From Lentisphaerota bacterium (lineage in GTDB: Bacteria; Verrucomicrobiota; Lentisphaeria; Oligosphaerales; JABHEG01): DNA of 64,000 nt. How positions within the stretch are numbered: position 1 is the first letter of the stretch; the number at the start of each line of letters is the position of its first letter. The DNA lies in contig JABHEG010000145.1 of the NCBI GenBank assembly GCA_018676675.1, forward strand, positions 80,155 to 144,154, given 5' to 3'. The position numbers and the translations under genes were made by a program. Positions 26,156 through 35,197 of the stretch are shown piece by piece. The notes beneath the pieces are model-generated. The model worked only from the letters and a program-made list of their open reading frames with translations. It made no database searches and was not told the DNA's origin.

Positions 26156-28384
26156 TCAATCGTGCTGAAGTCGCCAGGCCAGCCGTGTACAGCGCATCAT
26201 TGGTCGATCGTTCCTGACCGCGATCGCCAGAGCACGACGCGTCCCGATCATGATCAGCAGCTTCTTGGCCCGAGTCATGGCCGTATACACCAGATTCCGT
26301 TGCAGCATCATGTAGTGCTGAGTCAGCAAAGGGACCACAACACATGGGAACTCACTCCCCTGGGATTTGTGAACAGTCACCGCGTAAGCGAGGCGAATCT
26401 GGTCGGCCTCATGCCATTCGTATTCAACGGCCGCACTGTCAAATGCCACCTGGAATGTCTTGGCCGCCCGATCAACTCCGGCAATCCTCCCAAGCTCGCC
26501 ATTGAAGACACCTTTGTCATAGTTGTTCACGGTCTGCATCACGCGGTCGCCTGCCCGGAACCGTCTGTCCCCGAACGAAAATTCCGGTTTCGGCCCCGGA
26601 TTGAGCGCGCTCTGCAGCCTCTCGTTGAGTGACACGGCCCCGCAGTTCCCGCGGTTCATTGGAGCGAGCACCTGGATATCGCGCATGGGGTTCAAACCGA
26701 AACGTTTGGGGATTCGCTCCGTGAGCATGCGTGCAATCAACTCGGACACATGCTCGGGCTCATCCTGCTCAAGCCAATAGAAATCGGCAAGCATCGAGGT
26801 GGGGACGGGGTGCAGATCCGGCATATCTCCACGATTAACGGCATGGGCATTGCTGACAATTCGGCTGTTCTCGTCCTGCCTGTAGATCTCGGTCAGATGT
26901 GTCACCGGTATTCGGCCGCTGGCAATCAGATCATGCAGCACCGCCCCCGGTCCCACGGAGGGGAGCTGGTCCTGATCGCCCACGAGAAGGACGCGCGTCC
27001 CTGGCTCAATAGCGCAGAAGAGGTCGTTCGCCAGGCTCACATCAAGCATTGACACCTCATCCAGAATCAGGAAGTGGCAATGAAGCGGACGTTCCTGGTT
27101 GTGCTGGAACGAGCCGCTCGCCGGATCCCAACGCAAGAGGCGGTGCACCGTCTTGGCCTCCAACTGAGTGGCCTCACTCATGCGCTTGGCCGCCCGACCG
27201 GTCGGTGCGGCAAGAAGAACGTGTGCTCCCATCTTGCGAGCCGTACCAACAATCTCCCCGACCACGGTCGTCTTACCTACACCAGGGCCACCGGTGATGA
27301 TGCTGAGACCGGACTGAAACGCGGCGAAAAGCGCCTGCCGCTGAGTCTCGTTCAGCCGTTGGAACCCACCCCCCAACGCGTTGCGCGGGACCTGCACGGC
27401 TTCGCTCCCCCCCCTGAGAAGTGCCCTGACAGCAGCGGCAAGTTCCCGTTCAGCTGCCCAGAGCCGACGCAAGTAGATCAGAGGGTCGCCGCCCTCCGCA
27501 GCCGGCACTTCTGCGACCACACTCCCGTTCAGCAGCGCCCGTTCGAGCCCTTCCGCAACATGCTCGGGAGCAACATCCAGAATCTCAGCGGCCTCCTCAA
27601 GCAACGACTCGCGGGGGTAGCAGGTATGGCCACGGTCTGCCAGACGCTCCTGGACATACACGATTCCCGCAGCCAACCGTTTGATGTCTTCGGCCTCGAT
27701 TCCCAGTCGACGAGCGATGCGATCGGCCGTGAGAAACGCGATTCCGTGGACCTCTTCAGCCAGTTGGTATGGATTCCGGCGCACAACTTCCGCGGACGCC
27801 ACGCCGTACCGGGCAATGATCCGCGCGCAGTAAGCCGGCGTCAACCCCAGCCCCTGAAGGAAAACCATGATGTCGCGCTGATCGGACTGTTTCTCCCAGG
27901 CTGACCGGATCTCGGCGATCCGCTTCTTCCCGATCCCCGGGACCTCTCTGAGGCGCTCGGAGTAGTTGTCGAGAACAGTCAACGTCTCCACCCCGAAATG
28001 AGCAACGATCCGCTCGGCATACTTGGGCCCTATCCCGTGAATCAGCCCTGATGCCAGGTAACGCCGTATCCCTTCCTCCGTGGTCGGCAGTAAGGCCCTG
28101 AATTCGGACACGCGGAGCTGCCGACCATGGTCCTTATGCGTCTCCCATCGCCCCTTGGCCTCTATCTCCTGCCCCTCAAGAAGCCCCCCCAGAGCCCCGA
28201 CCAGGGTGTGCTCAGCCAAGTCTCCAGAGCGTAGACGGACCACGACATACTCGCCGTCATCACTGGCAAAAACGACCCGCAGGATTTCCCCACGCAGTGA
28301 CTGCTCCACCGGAGAGACATCGCCCTTTGCGGTGTCATTTCGCGGTCGATCTGCTCCATCCCAATTGAACAGTTGCTCACCCAC
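26156..28384 (-). CDS. recD2: RecD2-type ATP-dependent DNA helicase
   Basis: The product of 742 residues is a stand-alone RecD-like helicase. Helix-hairpin-helix repeats are visible in the N-terminal part (IHGIGPKYAERIV, VPGIGKKRIAEI), then Walker A GGPGVGKTTVVGE, DEVSMLD as Walker B, GDQDQLPSVGPG, and the C-terminal AYAVTVHKSQGSEFP and VYTAMTRAK motifs. RecD2 is a 5'-3' helicase linked to DNA repair outside RecBCD. A GTG at 28414 in frame would lengthen the protein by 10 residues and overlap the upstream gene; the GTG at 28384 has AGGGG seven bases upstream and follows the upstream stop closely, so I prefer it. Confidence 0.92.
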   Translation of the reverse strand: MGEQLFNWDGADRPRNDTAKGDVSPVEQSLRGEILRVVFASDDGEYVVVRLRSGDLAEHTLVGALGGLLEGQEIEAKGRWETHKDHGRQLRVSEFRALLPTTEEGIRRYLASGLIHGIGPKYAERIVAHFGVETLTVLDNYSERLREVPGIGKKRIAEIRSAWEKQSDQRDIMVFLQGLGLTPAYCARIIARYGVASAEVVRRNPYQLAEEVHGIAFLTADRIARRLGIEAEDIKRLAAGIVYVQERLADRGHTCYPRESLLEEAAEILDVAPEHVAEGLERALLNGSVVAEVPAAEGGDPLIYLRRLWAAERELAAAVRALLRGGSEAVQVPRNALGGGFQRLNETQRQALFAAFQSGLSIITGGPGVGKTTVVGEIVGTARKMGAHVLLAAPTGRAAKRMSEATQLEAKTVHRLLRWDPASGSFQHNQERPLHCHFLILDEVSMLDVSLANDLFCAIEPGTRVLLVGDQDQLPSVGPGAVLHDLIASGRIPVTHLTEIYRQDENSRIVSNAHAVNRGDMPDLHPVPTSMLADFYWLEQDEPEHVSELIARMLTERIPKRFGLNPMRDIQVLAPMNRGNCGAVSLNERLQSALNPGPKPEFSFGDRRFRAGDRVMQTVNNYDKGVFNGELGRIAGVDRAAKTFQVAFDSAAVEYEWHEADQIRLAYAVTVHKSQGSEFPCVVVPLLTQHYMMLQRNLVYTAMTRAKKLLIMIGTRRALAIAVRNDRPMMRCTRLAWRLQHD

Positions 28385-28388
28385 GACC

Positions 28389-29216
28389 TCACCCCTGTCC
28401 AGCGGCGGGCTCACCGCGTTGTCGAACAGCCTCGTAGAGCATCACCGCGGACGCCGTGGCCACATTAAGGGAGTCCGCCTGGCCAAGCATCGGGATGCGA
28501 ACACCGCAGTCAGACGCATCAAGCCACATATCACTGAGCCCGTACTGCTCGGTACCGACAACAACAGCAACGGGGCACGTCATGTCCACATCGCTGAAAA
28601 CCGATGTGGCATGCGGAGTCGCAGCGAGTATCGCCACACCATTCTGCTTCAGCCAGGAGATGGTCTCCTCGCTCCCACCTTCCACCAGAGGGACGCTGAA
28701 CAGGGCGCCGATGCTGGCCCGCACAACATTGGGGTTGAAGATGTCCGTACAACGCTCGCACACAATGAGTCCGGACACGCCGGTAGCATCTGCGCTCCGG
28801 AGCATCGTCCCCAGGTTTCCAGGCTTCTCAATCGCCTCGGCCACCAGATAGAGCGGGGGATTCACAGGATCCACGACCAAATCCGTGAGCGAGCGCCGAA
28901 TCTGAGGAGCGACTCCCAGCAACCCCTCTGGACGGTCACGGTACGCCATCTTCCCGAAGACGTCCGGAGTCGCATGAAGCACAGTGGTCCCTCCGTCGCG
29001 CAGACGCTCAATCAGCGGCGTCTCGTTCTCTCCCTGAAACAGCTCCGGGCAAACAAACAGCTCGGTCACGGGATGACCATTCCGCGCAGCCGAAAGCAGG
29101 GCCCGGTACCCCTCGATCACGGTCTGCTGCTCACGATCACGGTCGCGACGGTCGCGGAGCCGGACCACGTGCTTCACGCGAGGGTTCTGGAGACTGCTGA
29201 TAATCATCTTTGTCAT
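28389..29216 (-). CDS. SpoU (TrmH)-family RNA 2'-O-methyltransferase
   Basis: The 275-residue product has an N-terminal eL30-like substrate-binding segment (LQNPRVKHVVRLRDRRDR, VIEGYRALLSA) and a C-terminal SPOUT domain with the trefoil-knot motifs EKPGNLGTMLRSADA, VVGTEQYGLSD and IPMLGQADSLNVATASAV. It likely methylates a ribose 2'-O in rRNA or tRNA, as RlmB and TrmH do; the target base cannot be told from sequence. The ATG at 29216 begins the family core although the frame is open farther upstream. Its stop lies four bases before the chosen recD2 start, so the two are probably co-transcribed. Confidence 0.87.
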   Translation of the reverse strand: MTKMIISSLQNPRVKHVVRLRDRRDRDREQQTVIEGYRALLSAARNGHPVTELFVCPELFQGENETPLIERLRDGGTTVLHATPDVFGKMAYRDRPEGLLGVAPQIRRSLTDLVVDPVNPPLYLVAEAIEKPGNLGTMLRSADATGVSGLIVCERCTDIFNPNVVRASIGALFSVPLVEGGSEETISWLKQNGVAILAATPHATSVFSDVDMTCPVAVVVGTEQYGLSDMWLDASDCGVRIPMLGQADSLNVATASAVMLYEAVRQRGEPAAGQG

Positions 29217-29542
29217 TCCAGGAAGGGCGGAATTGAGGGCAAGGGCGCCTCGACTGATCAGCAAAGCTTCAGAAAACACAGAAGACGCCCTGCCTGTTCG
29301 GAGACGCCCCGCAACACGCACACGGCCCCGACGGCCACGTAGTATACATCGAGCAACCCCCTCATGCTTCCCGGTGTCCAAGGCCCGGAACACCAGGGCC
29401 TGAGCATCAAAGACCAATGGCTGGCAGTCGTGAGGGACACACTTGCGGTGAGGGAGGGAGGGAGATACTGTGAAGTCGGCGGTAGCCCCAGCGGAGATCT
29501 TCCTCGTCGGGAACAAGCGCGTGTGCTGAGTACCGTCCCCCA
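29217..29542. other. Divergent intergenic region, methyltransferase / histidine kinase
   Basis: This 326-base region lies between divergent genes. The only long frame is the minus-strand extension of the methyltransferase frame and a frame antisense to the kinase; neither has a recognisable product. I found no convincing promoter pair. Confidence 0.4.
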
Positions 29543-31327
29543 ATGCCGAGAGACAACGCCATGACCAAGCCAGGGCACAAGCGGAAGCTCACCGAGACGG
29601 CCCGGATTCGCATTCCACTGCAATTCCGCAAAAAGGCAGAGCAGTCTCGCATCATCGGCCTCGACGAACCGCCCCCACCTGCCATTTCCTCCCTGGAACA
29701 CGCCACCGGTGATGTCCTGACGACCGATCCCGTGGCCCGATTGATCCTGGACAATATCTACGACGGACTCATTGTCACGGATATGGCAGGGAAGATCATT
29801 GACACGAATCTCAGGACCCTGGGTCTGTTCAGTTGCCCAAGAGAAGAGCTTGTCGGCAGACAGGTCACCGAGTTCATCGATGGCGGCGACAACATGCTCA
29901 TCTCCGAAATCATGAGCAACTTCGACCATGGCAAGTTCACTCTCCTGGAGTGCTTCTGTCTTCGAGGCGACGGCAAGGAGTTCCCCGCGGAAATCACCGC
30001 CAACATCCTTGAGCTCGGGAACCGTGACACCCTGTGCTTCTTCATCCGTGATATCACCAAGCGAATGCAGCTGGAAATCGATCTTCTCCGCCTCAGCAAG
30101 GCAGCCGAAAGCGCCGGAGATGCCATCAGCATCTTCGACGGCAGTGGGGACAATGTGTACCAGAACCCAGCCTTCACCGAGCTCTTCGGCTACGACGCAG
30201 GTGGCCTTCGCGAGGTAGGGGGACTGGCAGGACTCTACACGACAAGAGGCGTGCACGTCAGCATCATGAAGGCGGTGACCACTGAGGGAGCGTGGAGCGG
30301 GGAACTGACCGTTCTCAGACGACAGGGAGGAGAGGTGCCCGTCTTCGTGAGAGCCAATGCCATTCGCGATGAAGATGGGGATGTGATCGGTCTGATCTGT
30401 GTGCACGCCGACATGACGGAACGCAAACGGGCCCAGATCCGCCTGCGCCGGGCTCATGATGAACTGGAACGACGCGTCGAAGAACGCACAACCGAGCTGC
30501 GCAAGTCCAACAAGCGGCTCCAGAAAGAGGTCCTGGAGCGCAAACGTGCGGAGGAGGAACTCCAACGCAACGCAGCCGAACTCAAACGCAGCAACCTGGA
30601 TCTCCAGCAGTTCGCGAACGTGACCTCACATGATCTGCAGGAGCCGTTGCGGGCCATCGTCAGCTACCTGCAACTGCTCGACCGACGCTACCATGACCAG
30701 CTCGGTCCGGATGCAGCCAAGTTCATAGACCGAGCTGTAGCGGCCGGGAAACGCATGCAGACACTGATCGGAGACCTTCTCCAATACGCTCGTGTGGGAA
30801 CACAGGGCGAACCCTTCGGACAGACCGATTGCCAGACCGCCATGGACACCGTCCTTGAGGACTTGAACGTTGCCATCAAAGAGAGCAAGGCGGAGATCAC
30901 ACACGGGCAACTGCCCACCGTAACGGCTGATCCGGGCCAGTTCGAGCAACTCCTGCAGAACCTCGTCGCCAACGCGATCAAATTCCACGGTGATGATCCC
31001 CCGAAGATTGAGGTCTCCGCGATCCGCCTTGAGGAGGTCGGCTATCGTCTCGACCGCAGCTCAAGGACCCTCGATGACCTCAAGGTCGAACACGGTTGGC
31101 TGTTCGTTGTTGAAGACAACGGCATCGGCATTGAGGAGGAGTTCCGGGAACGCGTGTTCCGCATCTTCCAGCGGCTGCACACCATCCGCGAGTATCCCGG
31201 GACGGGAATCGGGCTGGCTCTGTGCCGGAAGATCGTTGAAAGGCATCAGGGAGATATCTGGGTCGACTCCACCCCCAAGGTGGGGTCCACGTTCTATTTC
31301 ACCATCCCCGACCGCGAAGAAGAGTAG
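29543..31327 (+). CDS. PAS-PAS sensor histidine kinase
   Basis: The 594-residue protein has two PAS domains (about 65-175 and 185-295; DTLCFFIRDITKR and GLICVHADMTERKR close each), a coiled coil (about 297-355), then a HisKA domain with phospho-acceptor His363 (TSHDLQEPLR) and an HATPase domain (NLVANAIKFH, DNGIGI at 525-530, GTGIGLAL). The kinase core resembles phytochrome-type histidine kinases, here without GAF-PHY. No membrane segment is seen, so the signal is probably cytoplasmic. The ATG at 29561 has a weak GAGA before it and could be the true start. The response regulator follows by 48 bases. Confidence 0.9.
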   Translation: MPRDNAMTKPGHKRKLTETARIRIPLQFRKKAEQSRIIGLDEPPPPAISSLEHATGDVLTTDPVARLILDNIYDGLIVTDMAGKIIDTNLRTLGLFSCPREELVGRQVTEFIDGGDNMLISEIMSNFDHGKFTLLECFCLRGDGKEFPAEITANILELGNRDTLCFFIRDITKRMQLEIDLLRLSKAAESAGDAISIFDGSGDNVYQNPAFTELFGYDAGGLREVGGLAGLYTTRGVHVSIMKAVTTEGAWSGELTVLRRQGGEVPVFVRANAIRDEDGDVIGLICVHADMTERKRAQIRLRRAHDELERRVEERTTELRKSNKRLQKEVLERKRAEEELQRNAAELKRSNLDLQQFANVTSHDLQEPLRAIVSYLQLLDRRYHDQLGPDAAKFIDRAVAAGKRMQTLIGDLLQYARVGTQGEPFGQTDCQTAMDTVLEDLNVAIKESKAEITHGQLPTVTADPGQFEQLLQNLVANAIKFHGDDPPKIEVSAIRLEEVGYRLDRSSRTLDDLKVEHGWLFVVEDNGIGIEEEFRERVFRIFQRLHTIREYPGTGIGLALCRKIVERHQGDIWVDSTPKVGSTFYFTIPDREEE

Positions 31328-31375
31328 ACGTGAGCGATTTGCTTGAGCATTGAGCACACTCGCCGGAGAGACACC

Positions 31376-31816
31376 ATGCTGCCGAGAGGAACAAATGCCG
31401 TCCGAAGAGTTCTGCTCGTGGAAGATGGCCCGGATGATGTCGACCTGACCCTGGAAGCCCTCAAGGAAGCTGGACTCGAACTGAGTCTGGCGGTGGCGGA
31501 GAATGGCGTGGAGGCAGTGGCCTACCTGCGGGGCCAGGGACAGCACGCCGACGCCCCGCGCCCCGATCTGGTGCTGCTTGACCTCAACCTCCCGCGGATG
31601 GACGGTCGGGAGGTCCTCCAGGAAGTGAAACAGGATCCCCTCCTCCGCCGGATTCCCATTATCGTGCTGACCACTTCAGATGCCAGAGAAGACATCACCC
31701 AGGCTTACGATCTGCACGCCAACTGCTGCATCACCAAACCGATCGATTTTGACCGATGGATACAGCTCTTTCAGCTCATCGAGGCATTCTGGTTTGACAT
31801 GGTCCAGCTCGCCTGA
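31376..31816 (+). CDS. Single-domain response regulator, Rcp1-like
   Basis: The 146-residue protein is a stand-alone receiver: acidic Glu16/Asp17, phospho-acceptor Asp69 (LLDLNLPRMDG), Thr100 and Lys121 (CCITKPID). The longer alpha5 end and lack of an output domain match cyanobacterial Rcp1-type regulators that pair with phytochrome-like kinases. GGAGAG five bases before the ATG supports this start; an in-frame start at 31343 is weaker. It is the likely partner of the kinase just upstream. Confidence 0.92.
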   Translation: MLPRGTNAVRRVLLVEDGPDDVDLTLEALKEAGLELSLAVAENGVEAVAYLRGQGQHADAPRPDLVLLDLNLPRMDGREVLQEVKQDPLLRRIPIIVLTTSDAREDITQAYDLHANCCITKPIDFDRWIQLFQLIEAFWFDMVQLA

Positions 31817-31876
31817 CCACCACCCCACAGTCCCAGCGGACCCCAACGTGCCCCCTGCTCTCGCCCCCAAACCGGA

Positions 31877-31894
31877 CCCCGGCCCAGGCCGGGG
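31877..31894. terminator. Perfect GC hairpin after the response regulator
   Basis: CCCCGGCC and GGCCGGGG form an 8-base-pair stem with a 2-base loop, 60 bases after the response regulator stop. No U-tract follows, so termination is only a guess; it also stands 8 bases ahead of a promoter-like pair. Confidence 0.35.
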
Positions 31895-31901
31895 AGTCAC
31901 G

Positions 31902-31929
31902 TTGATTTACCCGCCCCTCCAGCTATCTT
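31902..31929 (+). promoter_or_regulatory. Promoter-like pair of the FGGY kinase
   Basis: TTGATT (4 of 6), a 16-base spacer and TATCTT (4 of 6). The -10 ends 10 bases before the kinase ATG at 31940, so transcription would begin within a few bases of the start codon. Moderate match only. Confidence 0.35.
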
Positions 31930-31939
31930 CCTGGCCATC

Positions 31940-33523
31940 ATGGAAGAGCTTTACATCGGCCTTGACTGCAGCACAACGTCGGCGAAAGCAATCGCCTGGA
32001 CGACGGCAGGACATGCCGTCGCGGAAGGGCGTGCCGGCATTCGGTGCGACACCCCGGCTCCCGGATTCGCTGAGCAGGATCCTCGAGCTTGGTGGGCAGC
32101 ATCGGCGCGAGCAATAGCAGAATGCGTGGCGCAAGTTCACCGTTCCGCCGTGCAGGCAATCGGCATCACCGTGCAACGCGAAACGTTTGCCCTGCTCGAT
32201 CGGGACGGACGTCCTCTCCGTCCCGCAATCCTCTGGTACGATGCGCGAGCCGTTACACAGCTGGAAGAACTCCTGACGGAGGTGTCCCCTGATGCTTATC
32301 ACCACACGACCGGCAAACAACTCGACATAACCTCCGCTATCCCCAAAATGCACTGGCTTCGGGACCACGAGAAAGGGATCCTGAACGGATCAGAGACCTT
32401 CGTCGATGTCCTGGCTTACCTCTCGTTGGCGCTCACCGGCCACGCCGCCACGTCGTCCGCGGGCGTCGACACAACCGGACTTGTGGAACTGAAGACGGGC
32501 GAATGGCTCGAGGAACATGTCGCGTTGGCAGAGCTGAGTATTGCTCAGATGCCTGAGATCGTGCCCCCCTGTACCCAACTCGGAACGGTGACTCCGGCAG
32601 CCGCGGAGACATGCGGACTTCCCCCGGGGACGCCCGTGATTGGAGCTGGGGGAGACGGACACTGCTTCAGCATGGGGGCAGCCGCTTACCGAGACAACGC
32701 GGCCACATTCACCATCGGCACGAGCGCCGTGCTGGGGGTACACGACACGCAACCGCGAATCAGCAGCGCGTTCCGGACCCTGCGGGCGTGCATGGAGGAC
32801 CTCTATTTGTGCGAGAGCGTAATCCAGTGCGGCAGCGCAACCATCAGCTGGTTTGACGACGCTTTCGGGGCGGCAATCGAGCCTGCGGCAGGACCATCTA
32901 AGCTCGATCAAGCTTGTGAACGCATTCCTCCGGGAAGCCAGGGGTTGCTGGCTCTTCCTCACTGGCGAGGAGTGCGAACGCCCCACAACGACGCGAAGGC
33001 TCGAGGCGTCGTTGTGGGATGGTCGGATCTTCACGGCCCGGCCCATTTCCGGCGCGCCATCCTGGAAGGAGTAGCCTTCGAAGCAGACCTCCTGCTCCGC
33101 CTTATCACCCCGGACACAACCTGTCCTCCTGAGTCAGTCGTCCTCGGCGGCGGCGGCGGCGGCAGTGATCTCTGGTGCCAGATTATCGCCGATGTGACCG
33201 GCCTTCCGGCCTGCAGGCCCGAGACTGTCGAGCTGTCCTCCCTGGGAGCAGCCCTGGCTGCCATGGCAACCTGCCGCAATGCCTCGCTTCCGAGCATCCT
33301 GATAAATGCCTCCGGACCTGCGGCTGAATTCACCCCAATCCCCTGTAACGTATCCGTCTACACCGCTCTCCGGGAAGCCTATACACAAGTCTACGAAAGC
33401 ACCAAGGCCATTTCGCATATCCTCACACGTCAGCAGGTAAACACCCAAGAGACGACTGACGACGATCCACAGATTCAGCAACGGAGAAGCACCTGTGCAG
33501 ACAGCTCTACTGGGAAGCTCTGA
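31940..33523 (+). CDS. FGGY-family carbohydrate kinase (xylulokinase-like)
   Basis: The 527-residue protein has the two FGGY actin-fold halves. GLDCSTTSAKA near the start is the phosphate-1 motif, GITVQRETFALLD and ILWYDARA follow, GAGGDGHCFSMG holds the catalytic Asp, and VVLGGGGGGSDLWCQIIADV is the C-terminal ATP motif. It resembles xylulokinases but the sugar is not certain. No ribosome-binding site precedes the ATG. The C-terminal about 25 residues are polar and extend past the domain, overlapping the next gene. Together with the overlapping aldo/keto reductase it suggests sugar or polyol metabolism. Confidence 0.85.
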   Translation: MEELYIGLDCSTTSAKAIAWTTAGHAVAEGRAGIRCDTPAPGFAEQDPRAWWAASARAIAECVAQVHRSAVQAIGITVQRETFALLDRDGRPLRPAILWYDARAVTQLEELLTEVSPDAYHHTTGKQLDITSAIPKMHWLRDHEKGILNGSETFVDVLAYLSLALTGHAATSSAGVDTTGLVELKTGEWLEEHVALAELSIAQMPEIVPPCTQLGTVTPAAAETCGLPPGTPVIGAGGDGHCFSMGAAAYRDNAATFTIGTSAVLGVHDTQPRISSAFRTLRACMEDLYLCESVIQCGSATISWFDDAFGAAIEPAAGPSKLDQACERIPPGSQGLLALPHWRGVRTPHNDAKARGVVVGWSDLHGPAHFRRAILEGVAFEADLLLRLITPDTTCPPESVVLGGGGGGSDLWCQIIADVTGLPACRPETVELSSLGAALAAMATCRNASLPSILINASGPAAEFTPIPCNVSVYTALREAYTQVYESTKAISHILTRQQVNTQETTDDDPQIQQRRSTCADSSTGKL

Positions 33524-34439
33524 TATTGAAGTAACCAAGCTCTGCCTCGGCACCTGGAACATGGCCAAAGGCGGCGGATGGGGCCCCGACGATGACGAGA
33601 AGGCCATCGCCCTGATCCGCCATGCACTCGACACAGGCTGCACCTTCCTCGACACGGCGAGGGGCTACGGAGGCGGACATGCCGAGAGGCTCGTTGGGCA
33701 GGCAGTCGCCGGTCGGCGGGAAGAGGTCGTCATTGCCACCAAGGCAGTCCAATGTCCACCTGAACAGCTCGGCAACGAAATCGAGGCAAGTCTTGATGGG
33801 CTGCAAACAGACTATGTCGACCTCTATATCTGCCATTGGCCACGCCCAAGCCTACCCCTCGAACCGTTCCTGGCAGAAATGGTCCGACAGCGCGAGCTTG
33901 GGAAGATACGGGCGATCGGTGCATCCAACTTCAATCTTGAGCAAATGAGCATCGCAAGCGAATTCGGCGTGGTCAGCCTGCAGCCGCCCCTTTCCATCCT
34001 CTGGCGAATCCCAGACCCCATTCTGGACTTCTGTCGCCAGCAGAACATTGCACTGACGTCCTACTCTTCACTCGCTCAGGGACTGCTCACTGGCCGATAC
34101 ACGCAGGGGACAGGCGAAATCAGCGGTGTCCGCAGCAAGAACGCGCTCTTCTCAGACGACATCATGCCACAAGCCCTCAAGGTAGCCGAGAGAGTCGACA
34201 GCATCGCCGATCGCCTCGGGTGCGCCTCCAGCCAGGTTGCCCTGGCCTGGCTCCTCCGGACCTCTGGGGTGTCGTCAGTAATCGTCGGAGCCAGCCGCCC
34301 TGAACAGTGGGACGAAAACCTCGGGGCATTCGACGTCTCGCTGAGCGACCAAGACTATGAGGAACTCGATCGCGCAGGGCGGGAAGTATGGGGAAAAGTG
34401 GCTCCAGATGCCGCCATGTGGGGCTGGAAACCCGAATAG
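33495..34439 (+). CDS. Aldo/keto reductase
   Basis: The 314-residue enzyme has the tetrad Asp/Tyr in FLDTARGYGGG, Lys in VIATKAV, and His in ICHWPRP, and the cofactor segment SSVIVGASRPEQ. The GTG start at 33495 has GGAG eight bases upstream and overlaps the end of the FGGY kinase gene by 29 bases in another frame, so the two are translationally coupled. I infer that they act in one sugar pathway. It is only distantly similar to the aldo/keto reductase at 1251-2135. Confidence 0.92.
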   Translation: MQTALLGSSDIEVTKLCLGTWNMAKGGGWGPDDDEKAIALIRHALDTGCTFLDTARGYGGGHAERLVGQAVAGRREEVVIATKAVQCPPEQLGNEIEASLDGLQTDYVDLYICHWPRPSLPLEPFLAEMVRQRELGKIRAIGASNFNLEQMSIASEFGVVSLQPPLSILWRIPDPILDFCRQQNIALTSYSSLAQGLLTGRYTQGTGEISGVRSKNALFSDDIMPQALKVAERVDSIADRLGCASSQVALAWLLRTSGVSSVIVGASRPEQWDENLGAFDVSLSDQDYEELDRAGREVWGKVAPDAAMWGWKPE

Positions 34440-34451
34440 CCCGGGCCAGAG

Positions 34452-34489
34452 AAAAAAGAGAGCCGGAAACAGTGATTGTTCCCGGCTCT
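34452..34489 (-). terminator. Intrinsic terminator of the tRNA unit
   Basis: On the minus strand an 8-base-pair stem (AGAGCCGG with CCGGCTCT, 34459-34466/34482-34489), extended by a few A/T pairs, is followed by CTTTTTT. It lies just after tRNA-Phe, so it ends the tRNA-Arg/tRNA-Phe transcript; in the other direction it would also lie 20 bases after the aldo/keto reductase stop. Confidence 0.85.
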
Positions 34490-34496
34490 ATAGAAA

Positions 34497-34572
<76 letters not shown>

Positions 34573-34584
34573 ACTTGGATTTTA

Positions 34585-34661
34585 TGGCATACCTGCAGGG
34601 ACTCGAACCCCGAACCTTCTGGTCCGTAGCCAGACGCTCTATCCAATTGAGCTACAGGTAC
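34585..34661 (-). tRNA. tRNA-Arg (ACG)
   Basis: A 77-base cloverleaf on the minus strand. Acceptor GTACCTG pairs with CAGGTAT (G-U at the end), the D arm is GCTC...GAGC, the anticodon stem TCTGG/CCAGA frames CTACGGA with anticodon ACG, and the T arm has GGTTCGAGTCC. The 3' GCCA is encoded. A34 will be deaminated to inosine by TadA, as in other bacteria. Confidence 0.95.
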
Positions 34662-34685
34662 ACGTTTTTCTCCGCGTGAGCACAT

Positions 34686-34713
34686 AAAATAGCACCAAAT
34701 CGTCCCCCTTCAA
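34686..34713 (-). promoter_or_regulatory. Predicted promoter of the tRNA unit
   Basis: On the minus strand TTGAAG (4 of 6), a 16-base spacer and TATTTT (4 of 6), with the -10 ending 25 bases before the tRNA-Arg 5' end, a normal distance for a tRNA transcription unit. Confidence 0.5.
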
Positions 34714-34792
34714 GAGCGAAACAGAGCAAAATTCCTCGTCAGAAACGCCTCGCTCGTGTATGGTTCCGGGACAGCAACAGGAGACGTCTCCC

Positions 34793-35197
34793 GTGGAAAA
34801 CCCGACCGTCCCCCAAAAGACCACTCGCAAGCGCTGGGCCATGATTGGTCTTGTATGCCTTGTCGTCGCTTTGGGGTGGTATCTACTCCGAGCCCTCCGT
34901 GAAGCGCAGTCAGCCGTCCCAAGCGTCGTCCCTCAAGCAGCAGAGATGACCGCGCTAGAGTTCAACGACGCAGAGAAGACGTACATCGCCTCACTGAAGA
35001 CTGGCGGCGAGCGCGAGGCTTTTGAGAAGGGGAAAGTGCTGTTCGCGACAAAATCCAAGACGTGGGGGCAGGACACACGAAACATGGGTGAGTCGGTCTA
35101 CGCTGAGAGTCAGGGGTTCTCACGTCGAGAAGCTGAGGCCTTTGCCATGGGGCTTCACTTTGCCCACGGGCAGGCTCAACACGCCGTTGCTCAGTGA
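34793..35197 (+). CDS. Single-pass membrane hypothetical protein
   Basis: A 134-residue product of no family I recognise. A basic N-terminus (PQKTTRKRW) is followed by one hydrophobic helix (MIGLVCLVVALGWYLL, about 17-32) and a soluble helical domain (about 60-134). The GTG start has AGGAG nine bases upstream, which decides it over the ATG 33 bases earlier. It is convergent with the HEAT-repeat gene, and their ends overlap by seven bases. Confidence 0.6.
   Translation: MENPTVPQKTTRKRWAMIGLVCLVVALGWYLLRALREAQSAVPSVVPQAAEMTALEFNDAEKTYIASLKTGGEREAFEKGKVLFATKSKTWGQDTRNMGESVYAESQGFSRREAEAFAMGLHFAHGQAQHAVAQ

Noticed and set aside
29258..30565. 435-residue minus-strand open frame antisense to the histidine kinase
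   Set aside because: The plus strand codes for a clear PAS-PAS kinase over the same bases; the antisense frame lacks any family match and is explained by G+C bias opening the complementary frame.
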